Program-made: the position numbers and the translations under genes
Assembly: GCA_021298975.1 (NCBI GenBank)
Contig: JAJTGC010000015.1
Coordinates: 1 to 34,139 of the forward strand
DNA from: Oxalobacteraceae bacterium
GTDB taxonomy: Bacteria > Pseudomonadota > Gammaproteobacteria > Burkholderiales > Burkholderiaceae_D
Length of the DNA stretch: 34,139 nucleotides
Direction: 5' to 3'
Shown: one piece after another, positions 16,414 to 24,815 of the stretch
Layout of the letters: every line of letters starts with the position of its first letter
Position numbering within the stretch: position 1 is the first letter of the stretch
Notes under the pieces: generated by a model
What the model was told of the DNA's origin: nothing
Database searches by the model: none
What the model saw: only the letters and a program-made list of their open reading frames with translations

Positions 16414-16952
16414 TACTGAGGCCTTTTGCGAAATGACAGGGTGACTTCACCCAGCCGTATGCCGAATTTGCTCATGACCGCGCGATTGATCATCACGTTC
16501 TCATCCATCTGGTACATCCAGTCATCGAAATTGACGTGATACACCTTGCCATCGACGGGAAGTGCCAGCACATACTTCCAGTTGAGTGAATTGCCACCGG
16601 TTGTACCATCGGCCTGACCAATCACATCACCCGCCGTGCCGATGTAGCGGTTCTCGCCTGCCTTCTTGAGCGTCCACACGCGTTTTTGCGTGGTGCCATC
16701 CGAGTAGGTGAAGTCTTCATCCAGTGTGCCTGTGTCGCCTTCCCAGCTGCAGTGCATCACCACAGTGAAGCGCTTGACGACCTTGCCCGAGCGATCCTGG
16801 AATATGCCCCACGCATCCACGGTGCCGTTGAAATAGGTTTTCAGGTCGAGCGCCGGCTGCTCAGCGGCGTAATCAGCGGGTGTCATTGTTGTCCCGCAGC
16901 CAGCCACCGTCATTGCCAGCATAAAGCCGACTGATCGTATCCATGCATTCAC
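16413..16952 (-). CDS. DUF3833-domain lipoprotein
   Basis: A 179-residue protein with a lipoprotein signal peptide and lipobox VAGC (Cys19), so probably attached to the inner leaflet of the outer membrane or to the inner membrane. The DUF3833 domain runs from about residue 30 (LDLKTYFNGTVDAWGIFQDRSGKVVKRFTV) to the end (RLGEVTLSFRKRPQ). The start codon is GTG with GGAGA 6 bases upstream; no in-frame ATG fits. Function unknown, but the family is found almost exclusively with the SDR, CFA-like and chalcone-isomerase-like genes of this operon type. The stop and SDR start share a base. Confidence 0.85.
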   Translation of the reverse strand: MNAWIRSVGFMLAMTVAGCGTTMTPADYAAEQPALDLKTYFNGTVDAWGIFQDRSGKVVKRFTVVMHCSWEGDTGTLDEDFTYSDGTTQKRVWTLKKAGENRYIGTAGDVIGQADGTTGGNSLNWKYVLALPVDGKVYHVNFDDWMYQMDENVMINRAVMSKFGIRLGEVTLSFRKRPQ

Positions 16953-17011
16953 AATCTATCTCCATAGTTTTCATTCTGGTGTTATCTCGCGTTTTGTTTC
17001 GGATTTCAATG

Positions 17012-18250
17012 TCAAACGTGCTTGAGCGGTGAGCGCCACAACAGCAAGCCCGCGGCCACTTTCAGTCCGCAAGGCAGCAGCGCGTACCCGATGACCAGTG
17101 CGCGCAATCCTTCTTCACTGGCATGACCGGGCGCATAACCAAGCCAGTCCAGCAAGGGCAGTGAAATGCCCGCAGCGAGCGCCAGATTGAGCTTGGTCAT
17201 CCAGCTCCACAGCCCGAAGTACGCGCCCTCGCGTTGTCCGCTGTGACCTGCCGCGCCAATGACACCGGCCAGCAAGGCGGGCGGTAACGCCAGGTCGGCA
17301 CCCAGTGCTGCGCCAGAGAGCACACAAATCACGGCGAACGACACCAGCGCGCCGCTGTCAAGTTGCGCAGTCCATACGAAAGCACTCACGGCCAGCAGCA
17401 TGCCTGCCAGCCAGGCATTGGCTTCGCCGATGTGCGTCGCCAGCTTCGCCCAGGCGGGCAATGCCAGTGCGGCGGAAAAAAAATACAGCACCAGAAACAA
17501 GCCGGCGTATTCCGGCAACAGCAATCCGTCTGATGCAAAAAACATGAACAGTGTGGCGGGTATCGCAGCAGCGATGCCATTGATGGCGAACACGGCGAGC
17601 AACCAGCGAAACTGTCGGTCGCGCAAGGGCAGCATCACGGAGTGTGCTGGCGCATTCTCTGCGGTGCGCAACAACGCGCGTGGCGCAAAGCGCAGCAGTA
17701 CAAAAGCCGTGACGGCGAGCAGTAAAATAAAAACGATCGACAAGCCGGCCATGCCAATCATCATGGGCAGCGCCGCCGCCATCACGACACCTGCCAATGC
17801 GCAGGCTTCGCGCGTTGCTGTCAGGCGTGCGCGCTCGCCGCGTTGCTGCGTGAGACTTGCGCCCCAGCTGTTGTGCGCAATCGTCGCCATGCTGAAGCCT
17901 GCGTAAACTACCAGCAAGCTCAAACCAAACCACAGATACAAATGATCGGTCGACAGCACCGGCGGATGAAACAGCGCCAGATAGCCGGCACTCAGCGGTG
18001 CCAGCGACATCAGCACAAAGCCGGCATGGCCACGCGTCAGCGCCGCTCTGTCCATCCAGCCACCCAAGGCCGGATCAATGAAGGCATCAAACAACCGAGC
18101 GGCCAGCAACAGGCTGCCCACGGCGGTCAGCGACAATCCCAGCGTACCGGCGTACAACTGCGGCACCACGACATAGACGGGCAGCGCCAGCAGCGCGAGT
18201 GGCAGTCCAAACAAGCCGTAGGCAAATAAATGCCTCAAGGAGAATGTCAT
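17012..18250 (-). CDS. MFS transporter of the GPH cation-symporter type
   Basis: A 412-residue inner-membrane carrier with about 12 hydrophobic segments. The N-terminus (FAYGLFGLPLALLALPVYVVVPQLYAGTLGLSLTAVGSLLLAARLFDAFIDPALGGWMD) is the hallmark of the MFS_2 / glycoside-pentoside-hexuronide family, including the RLFDAFIDP motif. Family members import sugars with Na+ or H+, but related proteins (for example the MFSD2A group) move lipids, which would fit this operon better; the substrate is not determined by the sequence. Genes lie 34 bases before and 59 bases after it in the same operon. Confidence 0.88.
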   Translation of the reverse strand: MTFSLRHLFAYGLFGLPLALLALPVYVVVPQLYAGTLGLSLTAVGSLLLAARLFDAFIDPALGGWMDRAALTRGHAGFVLMSLAPLSAGYLALFHPPVLSTDHLYLWFGLSLLVVYAGFSMATIAHNSWGASLTQQRGERARLTATREACALAGVVMAAALPMMIGMAGLSIVFILLLAVTAFVLLRFAPRALLRTAENAPAHSVMLPLRDRQFRWLLAVFAINGIAAAIPATLFMFFASDGLLLPEYAGLFLVLYFFSAALALPAWAKLATHIGEANAWLAGMLLAVSAFVWTAQLDSGALVSFAVICVLSGAALGADLALPPALLAGVIGAAGHSGQREGAYFGLWSWMTKLNLALAAGISLPLLDWLGYAPGHASEEGLRALVIGYALLPCGLKVAAGLLLWRSPLKHV

Positions 18251-18284
18251 TCGGGATGTCTCTGCTGACTCAAGATAGCCCCCG

Positions 18285-18839
18285 TCATTTCGTGTTCAAT
18301 AAAAGCTGACGCAATTTTGGTGCTGACGTTTTCGGATGTAACCAGATACCAAAAAATGCAGGACCGAATTCAGGATCGGCAACATCACCGATGGGTTTGC
18401 CATTGAAAAAAAAGCGTGACGGCTGCCCGGGAGCGAAGATGCCGGTCAGCTGCTGACCTTCGTCCACATTGGGGAAAATCTTCTTCATATCAGCCAGCCA
18501 TTGATCATGTTGCGCGTTGGTACCTATCCCCAGTTTTTTTATTTCATCGATACTGGCAACGGCAATTTTTTCACCGTACAGGGTTCGTGTGTATTCAAGC
18601 TCCAGGGCAAAACTGCTGCCGGGCCATCCTGCTGCGGTGACCTTTGTTTTGTCACCCCACAAGCGCGCTTTATAAATGCTCAGACCAAACCAGCGGTACA
18701 CACCCTGTCCGACCAGCGTGGACTCGGGGAGCACTTGCCGAACGTAGGTCGGGGATGTCTGCGCGAATGCCGACAGAGATAGCAGGCATGCCACCAGAGC
18801 CAGCAAGAAAAAAATTCGTGGGTATGGCGCTTTCTTCAT
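18285..18839 (-). CDS. Chalcone-isomerase-like exported protein
   Basis: A 184-residue protein with a signal peptide (MKKAPYPRIFFLLALVACLLSLSAFAQ), then a chalcone-isomerase-like domain (VGQGVYRWFGLSIYKARLWGD, ALELEYTRTLYGEKIAVASIDEIKKLG, GIFAPGQPSRFFFNGKPIGDVADPEFGPAFFGIWL). Plant homologues of this fold include fatty-acid-binding proteins as well as true isomerases. Since it is secreted and sits in a lipid-modification operon, fatty-acid binding in the periplasm is a fair guess. ATG 18839 is chosen because it begins the signal peptide and overlaps the upstream stop by 4 bases; a longer reading from 18899 would bury the signal. Confidence 0.87.
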   Translation of the reverse strand: MKKAPYPRIFFLLALVACLLSLSAFAQTSPTYVRQVLPESTLVGQGVYRWFGLSIYKARLWGDKTKVTAAGWPGSSFALELEYTRTLYGEKIAVASIDEIKKLGIGTNAQHDQWLADMKKIFPNVDEGQQLTGIFAPGQPSRFFFNGKPIGDVADPEFGPAFFGIWLHPKTSAPKLRQLLLNTK

Positions 18840-20071
18840 CGTTTCTGCAATGTGAACTGATACAGGTCGATGCTGCCGGCACGAAATCCCGCTTCGCAAT
18901 AAGACAGATAAAAACGCCAGGTTTGAATGAAGGCCGTATCAAAGCCCTGTGCGGTCACTTCCGGCAGGGTTTTCATGAAGGCCGCGTGCCACAGTTCGAG
19001 TGTTCGTGCGTAATCGAGACCGAAGGCGAGTTCATTGACGACTTGCAGGCCATGACGTTCTGCGTAAGCGCGAAACACCGAGGGCGATGGCAGCATGCCA
19101 CCGGGGAAAATGTATTGCTGAATAAAATCAGTCCCGGTACGGTAGCGCTCGAACAGGCCATCCTCAATCGTGATGGTTTGTATGCAAGCCCGCCCGCCAG
19201 TTTTCAGCCGCTGCGCCACACAGGTAAAGTAACTGTCCCAATAGGCTTCGCCAACCGCCTCGAACATCTCGATCGATGCGATTGCATCAAATTCACCTTC
19301 GGCATCGCGATAATCCTGCAGCTTCAGGTCGGTCTGACCGGCCAGTCCGGCTGTTTGCAAGCGTTGCTGCGCGAATTCCAGCTGCTCGGTCGACAGTGTC
19401 AGACCTGTAAGATGCGCGCCACGCGTTGCAGCAAGCTCGGCAAAGCCGCCCCAGCCACAACCAATCTCCAGAATTCGGCTGCCGGCGCTCAACTTCAGTT
19501 CGTCATAAATACGTTCGTACTTGGCGGTTTGTGCTTCCTGCAGTGTCGCCTGCGGATGCGCAAACAGCGCGCTCGAATAGGTCATCGACGGATCCAGCCA
19601 CAGCGTGTAAAAGTGATTGCCGATATCGTAATGCGCGTGGATATTACGGCGACTGCCGGAGCGTGAATTGCGATTGAAAAGATGACGAATACGGTAGACC
19701 AGACTGCCCCACCAGCTGCCATAAATCGCCGTCTCCAGCGCATTGCGGTTGTAGATGAACAGCCTGAGCAGACCGGTCAGATCATCGGTATGCCATTGCT
19801 GGCTGATAAAGCTCTCCGCAAATCCGATGTCCCCTGATTTCATCACGGCGACGCACGGATCCCAGTTCTTCAGTGTCAGCGTGACAGCCGTGCTGTCGTC
19901 ACCAAAATGCAGCGACGTGCCATCCGGGCAGGTCAGTTGCAGCGCGCCATGTTCCAATCGGCGTAACATTTGAAGCACGATTCTCGCCTGTGCCGGAAGC
20001 GTGGCAGATTGAATATAGCTGCCAGTAATCTCATCATGAAGGGCGCGTGAGGGAGACAGTGGTTTATTCAT
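18836..20071 (-). CDS. cfa: Cyclopropane-fatty-acyl-phospholipid synthase family methyltransferase
   Basis: Transfers a methyl(ene) group from S-adenosylmethionine to unsaturated acyl chains of membrane phospholipids. At 411 residues, it has an N-terminal lipid-binding domain (to about 130), HYDIGN (147-152), the SAM loop LEIGCGWGG (201-209), MFEAVGEAYWDSYF, and the typical DFIQQYIFPGGMLPS. Two active-site positions differ from E. coli Cfa: the Cys of YSCAYW is Ser (S167 in YSSALF), and the His of the LHTIGS strand is Gln (IQTITI). The Gln form occurs in plant-type enzymes. The product may be a cyclopropane, a methyl-branched alkene or a furan precursor. It overlaps both neighbours by 4 bases, so coupling to DUF1365 and the flavoprotein is tight. 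Confidence 0.92.
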   Translation of the reverse strand: MNKPLSPSRALHDEITGSYIQSATLPAQARIVLQMLRRLEHGALQLTCPDGTSLHFGDDSTAVTLTLKNWDPCVAVMKSGDIGFAESFISQQWHTDDLTGLLRLFIYNRNALETAIYGSWWGSLVYRIRHLFNRNSRSGSRRNIHAHYDIGNHFYTLWLDPSMTYSSALFAHPQATLQEAQTAKYERIYDELKLSAGSRILEIGCGWGGFAELAATRGAHLTGLTLSTEQLEFAQQRLQTAGLAGQTDLKLQDYRDAEGEFDAIASIEMFEAVGEAYWDSYFTCVAQRLKTGGRACIQTITIEDGLFERYRTGTDFIQQYIFPGGMLPSPSVFRAYAERHGLQVVNELAFGLDYARTLELWHAAFMKTLPEVTAQGFDTAFIQTWRFYLSYCEAGFRAGSIDLYQFTLQKR

Positions 20072-20862
20072 CGGCTCAATGAAGAAGTAGGTGGCAATGG
20101 TTTTCTGAAGAATGGCACGCGCTTGATGAACAGGCGCAGTGCCTGCCAGTGAATCCGGGCAATCACGCCGAGGGTCATCAGCGGATGACGCAGCAAGGCT
20201 TCAGCGGCGCTGGTATTGGAGAGTGGCGAGAGTACACCGGAGACGCTCGTCAGCAGCAGCGGGCCTTGGTCATCGTCATAATCAATGCGCGCTACGATGC
20301 GCTCGATATCTTTGCCCTCGATATGCTGCGTCGTGCGCATGAAGCGGAAACGATAATTGCCTTCGACAGCGCAGAAGGGCGACACATGAAAGACTTTTTT
20401 CGCCGCCAGCGACACGCCCCAGGACATCACGTCGCCGGTATCCAACAGGTAGCAATGACGCTCGCCGAAGGTATTGTTCACTTCGCAGACAATCGCGCGC
20501 AACTCACCATCACGCCGGTGGCAATACCAGAACGAGACCGGATTGAAGACATAGCCCAGCACCCGAGGGAAGCTCTGCAGCCAGATTTCGCCATCGGCAT
20601 CGTTGACCTGCTCGCTTTTCAATAATTGATCTATCCACTGCAGCAGCGGTGATTTGCCATCACCATGATCGCGATCGTAGAAGGACATCAGATTGAAGCG
20701 ATTGCGTGAGCACAAGCGACTGGGTAGTGCAGCGTCGCCCAGCGTACGCAGCGGTAACATGAGTGTGAATACGCCGTAGCTGAAGGTGTTTTGCGCCGGG
20801 CGCAGGCGGCTGTGTCTTACCTGACCTCTGCTCAACAACGCTTGCTTGGGCAGCTTTTGCAT
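20068..20862 (-). CDS. DUF1365-domain protein of the FAD/DUF1365/CFA lipid module
   Basis: A 264-residue protein of the DUF1365 family (COG3496), seen in LSRGQVRHSRLRPAQNTFSYGVFTLMLPL, the FYDRDHGDGKSPLLQWIDQLL block, FPRVLGYVFNPVSFWYCHRRDGELRAIVCEVNNTFGERHCYLL and HVSPFC(A)VEGNYRFRF. Biochemical function unknown; the family nearly always lies between an FAD oxidoreductase and a CFA-like gene. GTG at 20877 is in frame and overlaps the upstream stop, but GGGAGG 5 bases before ATG 20862 makes that the better start. Overlaps the CFA-like gene by 4 bases. Confidence 0.87.
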   Translation of the reverse strand: MQKLPKQALLSRGQVRHSRLRPAQNTFSYGVFTLMLPLRTLGDAALPSRLCSRNRFNLMSFYDRDHGDGKSPLLQWIDQLLKSEQVNDADGEIWLQSFPRVLGYVFNPVSFWYCHRRDGELRAIVCEVNNTFGERHCYLLDTGDVMSWGVSLAAKKVFHVSPFCAVEGNYRFRFMRTTQHIEGKDIERIVARIDYDDDQGPLLLTSVSGVLSPLSNTSAAEALLRHPLMTLGVIARIHWQALRLFIKRVPFFRKPLPPTSSLSR

Positions 20863-20873
20863 CACAGCCTCCC

Positions 20874-22175
20874 TCACGCGGCGCGGCGCTCATGCTGCAG
20901 CGCTTGTTGTTCGATGGCGCTGGCCACCGACAGGCCGGATTTGAGGCCATCCTCATGGAAACCATAGCCCGTCCACGCGCCAGCGAACCAGGTATTGCGC
21001 TGACCCTGAATGCGTGGCAGTGCCTGTTGGGCAGCAATGGCGGCGCTGTCAAACACCGGATGCGCATAATCAAAGCGCCCCATCACGCTCGCGGGATTCG
21101 GTTCGGACAAAGGATTGAGTGACACGATCACCGGCGTCTTGCATGGCAGCGGCTGCAGCATATTGATCAGGTAGTGCACACACACGCGGGGCGCTTCTGT
21201 ACCGGCACTCTCATAGTTCCAGGCTGACCAGGCAGCTTTACGCTCGGGAAGGCAGCTGGCGTCGGTGTGAAGTACCGCCTGATTGGGCTGGTAGCCCACC
21301 GCAGAGAGAATTTTTTTCTCATCATCACTGGCATCGCTCAGCAGCGCGAGACTTTGGTCGCTGTGGCAGGCGAGCACGACTTGATCGTACATCAGGCTGC
21401 CCAGAGCGGAATCCACTTTCACTTGCCTCAGTGCGCCGAGATCAACACGCGATACTGATGTGACGGGTGTCTTGAGATATTTGCTGGTGATGGCTTTGAG
21501 TAGTTGGACGACATAATGCCGCGCGCCACCGGTCACGGTGTGCCATTGTGGCCGATCGCTCACCTGAATCAGTCCGTGGTTATGGCAAAAGCGCACAAAA
21601 GTCGCAAGCGGAAACGCGAGCATCTGCTCGGTGGGACAAGACCAGATGCACCCCGCCATGGGCAGCAAATACCAGTCGCGAAATTCGGTGCTGTACTGGT
21701 GCTGAACCAGAAAATCACCGAGCGGCATGTCATCCATCGCGTCACCACTTTGGGCCATCTGCGTTGTTTCCCGATTGAAGCGCAGGATATCTTTGATCAT
21801 TCGCAGAAAGCGCGGATTGAAGAGATTGCGCCTTTGAGCAAATACGGTATTGAGGTTGGCGCCCGCCCATTCCAGCATGCGCGCGCCGGGCTGATCCGAC
21901 AGCGGCAGTTTGCACGAGAAGGACATATCGCTGGCTGAGGTATTGACTTTGATGTCATCAAACAGCCGAACCAGATTGGGATACGTGCGGTGATTAAAAA
22001 CGAGAAAACCCGTGTCTACACCGAAAGTTTTGCCCTCGACGGTGATGTCCACCGTATTGGTGTGACCGCCAAAATAATCGCCGGCTTCGTACAGCGATAC
22101 GTCGTGTCCTGTGCGGGCGAGCTGCCAGGCCGCTGAGAGTCCGGAGATTCCGGAGCCAACCACTGCGATTTTCAT
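20874..22175 (-). CDS. FAD-dependent oxidoreductase (amine-oxidase/desaturase-like) of the CFA module
   Basis: A 433-residue flavoprotein of the COG2907 group. The N-terminal FAD-binding loop VVGSGISGLSAAW (G7, G9, G12), E30 at the end of strand 2, and GGHTNTVD are seen, as is the C-terminal WFAGAWTGYGFHEDGLKSG loop that contacts FAD. In plants this protein is fused to the N-terminus of cyclopropane synthase, strong family evidence that the two act on the same lipid. It may desaturate or oxidise methylated acyl chains, as proposed for furan fatty-acid synthesis in Rhodobacter (recalled, not checked). ATG 22175 is chosen because it begins the Rossmann strand; the longer reading to 22283 adds 36 unlikely residues. 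First gene of the operon. Confidence 0.9.
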   Translation of the reverse strand: MKIAVVGSGISGLSAAWQLARTGHDVSLYEAGDYFGGHTNTVDITVEGKTFGVDTGFLVFNHRTYPNLVRLFDDIKVNTSASDMSFSCKLPLSDQPGARMLEWAGANLNTVFAQRRNLFNPRFLRMIKDILRFNRETTQMAQSGDAMDDMPLGDFLVQHQYSTEFRDWYLLPMAGCIWSCPTEQMLAFPLATFVRFCHNHGLIQVSDRPQWHTVTGGARHYVVQLLKAITSKYLKTPVTSVSRVDLGALRQVKVDSALGSLMYDQVVLACHSDQSLALLSDASDDEKKILSAVGYQPNQAVLHTDASCLPERKAAWSAWNYESAGTEAPRVCVHYLINMLQPLPCKTPVIVSLNPLSEPNPASVMGRFDYAHPVFDSAAIAAQQALPRIQGQRNTWFAGAWTGYGFHEDGLKSGLSVASAIEQQALQHERRAA

Positions 22176-22297
22176 GGTTTTGATACCCCGCGCGAATAAA
22201 ATAGCTGTGACGCCCGTCAGGGAGAATACGGGTTGGGGGAAGATCGCCCCGACATGCCACCAGCCTGTGCCGGGAGGCATCACAGCAAAAACCGTTT

Positions 22298-22314
22298 CGG
22301 ATGCCCTGCATCCG
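22298..22314. repeat. Perfect 7-bp hairpin between gpx and the FAD oxidoreductase gene
   Basis: CGGATGC (22298-22304) and GCATCCG (22308-22314) around CCT. It lies 113 bases past the glutathione peroxidase stop on the minus strand; a TTTTT tract follows 7 bases later in that direction, so it may be an imperfect terminator separating the two leftward transcripts. The rest of 22176-22426 holds no gene I can support; the operon promoter should be here, but I could not assign -35/-10 boxes. Confidence 0.4.
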
Positions 22315-22426
22315 CATTACTGGGAACCGGTCTCGATAGGCTCATGCCACCACAGCAGCCATGCATTCAGCACCGATGTACGATCGGGCGCTGTCAACGC
22401 CGCATGCAGCCCTACGCAGCAGGTTC

Positions 22427-23017
22427 TTACTTGGTGTTGAGCGCCTTTTCGATAGCGGCCAGCATCGTCTTGTCGTTGGGCGACGTGGTACTGCCGTAAT
22501 GGCTGACCAGCTTGCCTTCTCGATCGATCAAGTATTTGTTGAAATTCCAGCCGGGCGCTTTGCCACTGGTCTTGGCCAGTGTCGCGAACAACGGATGGGC
22601 TTCCTTGCCCTTGACGGCTGTTTTCGAAAACATCGGAAACTTTACGCCGTAGGTGTTGTAGCAAAAGTCAGCGATTTCCTTACTGTTGCCAGGTTCCTGA
22701 CTGAAATCGTTCGACGGGAAGCCAAGAATTACCAGTCCCTTGTCCTTGTAGGTTGCGTACAGCTTTTCCAGGCCTTCGTACTGCGAAGTAAATCCGCAGT
22801 AACTTGCCGTGTTGACAACCAGTGTGACCTTGCCCGTGTACTGGCAAAGATTTTGTGGCGAGTCATCCTGCAGGCGGCTGTGCTTGAAGTTCAGCAAAGC
22901 CGGGCATTCATCGGCGAGGCTGACCCGCGGCATGAGTGCCAGCAGTGTCAGAAGCCCGAGAAAACTGACCGTCACCCACCAAGGTCTTGGTATTGCGCGT
23001 ATTGTTTGCTGACTCAT
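22427..23017 (-). CDS. Exported glutathione-peroxidase-type thiol peroxidase
   Basis: A 196-residue protein with a signal peptide (about 1-36, cut near SLADE), so periplasmic. The Cys-type GPx catalytic tetrad is complete: C74 (TASYCGFTSQ), Q107 (SNDFSQEPG), W157 and N158 (WNFNKYLID). The FPCNQF Cys is replaced by Ser, but C119 in EIADFCYNTYGVKFP is at the resolving-Cys position of thioredoxin-dependent GPx enzymes, so it probably works as a 2-Cys peroxidase on lipid or organic hydroperoxides. ATG 23017 begins the signal peptide; a longer reading to 23149 is unlikely. It lies upstream of the lipid operon on the same strand and is divergent from the photolyase, fitting a photo-oxidative-stress set. 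Confidence 0.9.
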   Translation of the reverse strand: MSQQTIRAIPRPWWVTVSFLGLLTLLALMPRVSLADECPALLNFKHSRLQDDSPQNLCQYTGKVTLVVNTASYCGFTSQYEGLEKLYATYKDKGLVILGFPSNDFSQEPGNSKEIADFCYNTYGVKFPMFSKTAVKGKEAHPLFATLAKTSGKAPGWNFNKYLIDREGKLVSHYGSTTSPNDKTMLAAIEKALNTK

Positions 23018-23195
23018 TATCTGAATACCATTAAGTTTTAATTTAGACTGCTCGGTTATTCTAGCGCATTCATGGAAATCGTGTGCCTGTCCGCAAACTT
23101 TTTCCTGATTAGTCTGAAAAAAGCAAAAAAACCAAGTCTTCTGTCGCATTTCACTTAGTCGAGAATTTATTTATGACAACTTTTCTGCCCTGCTC

Positions 23196-24731
23196 ATGCG
23201 CCATCTGATCCTCGTCCTCGGTGACCAATTGAGTTTTACCAGTCCTGTGTTCGAGGACTTCGATGCTGCACAGGATGCTGTGCTGATGATTGAGGCGCCG
23301 GGCGAGGCAAAGGCGGTTTGGTCGCACAAGGCCCGCATTGCCTTGTTCCTGTCTGCGATGCGGCATTTCGCCAATGGCGTGGCGGCGCGCGGCTGGCCCC
23401 TCCACTACGTGCAAATTGATGATCCGGTCGAGCCGGGTTTCGATGAGCGCCTCCGGCAAGCCTTGCGCGCGCATCGCCCGCATGCCTTGCGGCTGGCCGA
23501 GCCGGGCGAGTGGCGCATGCTACAGCAGATACAAAACGTGGCCCGTGACGAGGGCATGGTGCTGCATTTGCTGGATGACACCCATTTTCTGTGCAGTCGA
23601 CCGGAATTCGCCGACTGGGCACGGGGCAAGAAAGAGCTGCGCATGGAGTTTTTTTACCGTGTGATGCGAAAAAAATTCGGCGTCATGATGGACGGCGCCG
23701 AACCTGCCGGTGGTCAATGGAATTTCGATGCCGACAATCGCAGCGCCTACCCCAAACGCACCGGTCCCGGTGCGATCCCGCCGCCCGCTGCTTTTGCGCC
23801 CGATGCGGTGACGCTGCAAGTGATCGCTCTGGTGGAAAAACTTTTTCCGGACCACCCCGGGTCGCTCGCACACTTTGCGTGGCCAGTCACCAGAGAGCAG
23901 GGGCTGGAAGCTTTGGCACGTTTCGTTGATCAGCGCCTATGCAAGTTCGGTGACTTTCAGGATGCGATGTGGACCGACACACCGCTGGGTTGGCACTCCC
24001 TGTTATCGACAGCGCTCAATCTGCACCTGCTCGACCCGCGTGAAGTTATCGCGGCAGCAGAGCAGGCTTGGCGCCAGGGTCATGTCTCGATCGAAAGCGC
24101 AGAGGGCTTCATTCGGCAGGTACTCGGCTGGCGCGAGTTTATCCGCGGTGTGTACTGGACCGACATGCCGGCAATGGCCAAGGCAAATCATTACGGGCAC
24201 GAGCGCGACTTGCCGGACTGGTTCTGGAATGGCCGAACCGACATGGCCTGTGTGCGTGACAGCCTCAAGCAAACGCTGGAGCTGGGTTATGCCCATCACA
24301 TTCAGCGGCTGATGGTCACCGGTAACTTCGCCTTGCTGGCGGGCTTGTCGCCGCAACAGGTCTGCGACTGGTATCTGGCCATTTACGTGGATGCGATTGA
24401 GTGGGTCGAGCTGCCGAATACGGCGGGCATGGCATTGCATGCCTGTGGTCCGCGGTTTACCAGCAAGCCGTATGTGGCGAGCGGCGCCTACATCAACCGC
24501 CAGAGTAATTATTGTTCCGGCTGTCGTTACGACCCAGCGCAGCGCACCGGCGAGACCGCATGCCCGTTCACGACCCTGTATTGGCATTTCATCGACAAGC
24601 ACGAGGCCACGCTGTCGGCCAATCCAAGGACAGCGCTGATGGCAAAAAATCTGCAAAGGCTCGATACGGCCGAGCGCGACGCGATACGTCATCGCGCCGG
24701 ACAAATGCTCGATGCACTGAACGACTTGTGA
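23196..24731 (+). CDS. Iron-sulfur (6-4) photolyase / cryptochrome of the PhrB/CryB type
   Basis: Light-driven DNA repair flavoprotein of the FeS-BCP family. At 511 residues it has the expected length. It opens with LILVLGDQLSFTSPVF (photolyase-related alpha/beta domain), and a C-terminal helical FAD domain carries C352, C440, C443 and C456. These are the four [4Fe-4S] ligands of Agrobacterium PhrB (350, 438, 441, 454) with identical spacing. Typical family motifs seen are GWREFIRGVYW, MVTGNFALLAG, YVDAIEWVELPNTAGMALHACG and YCSGCRYDP. (6-4) photoproduct repair is established for PhrB; a sensory role is the alternative. No ribosome site precedes ATG 23196. Divergent from the peroxidase across a 178-bp AT-rich space. 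Confidence 0.93.
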   Translation: MRHLILVLGDQLSFTSPVFEDFDAAQDAVLMIEAPGEAKAVWSHKARIALFLSAMRHFANGVAARGWPLHYVQIDDPVEPGFDERLRQALRAHRPHALRLAEPGEWRMLQQIQNVARDEGMVLHLLDDTHFLCSRPEFADWARGKKELRMEFFYRVMRKKFGVMMDGAEPAGGQWNFDADNRSAYPKRTGPGAIPPPAAFAPDAVTLQVIALVEKLFPDHPGSLAHFAWPVTREQGLEALARFVDQRLCKFGDFQDAMWTDTPLGWHSLLSTALNLHLLDPREVIAAAEQAWRQGHVSIESAEGFIRQVLGWREFIRGVYWTDMPAMAKANHYGHERDLPDWFWNGRTDMACVRDSLKQTLELGYAHHIQRLMVTGNFALLAGLSPQQVCDWYLAIYVDAIEWVELPNTAGMALHACGPRFTSKPYVASGAYINRQSNYCSGCRYDPAQRTGETACPFTTLYWHFIDKHEATLSANPRTALMAKNLQRLDTAERDAIRHRAGQMLDALNDL

Positions 24732-24815
24732 TTTCGGGCTCAGGTAAAAGCAATCTACAAGTCGCCCCGGCCATCGATCGAACAATCACTTTATTGGTAG
24801 AATCCCCACACGCCA

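Noticed and set aside
18644-19666. 340-codon plus-strand frame opposite cfa and the chalcone-isomerase-like gene
   Set aside because: Lies over two well-supported minus-strand genes with 4-base coupling; product shows no recognisable domain.
22176-22426. Sigma-E/ChrR-type promoter for the lipid operon
   Set aside because: I searched for a TGATCC-like -35 with a suitable -10 and found no convincing pair, so no promoter is claimed.
22317-22664. Minus-strand open frame overlapping the peroxidase gene end
   Set aside because: Out of frame with the peroxidase, whose catalytic residues are intact; no family features.
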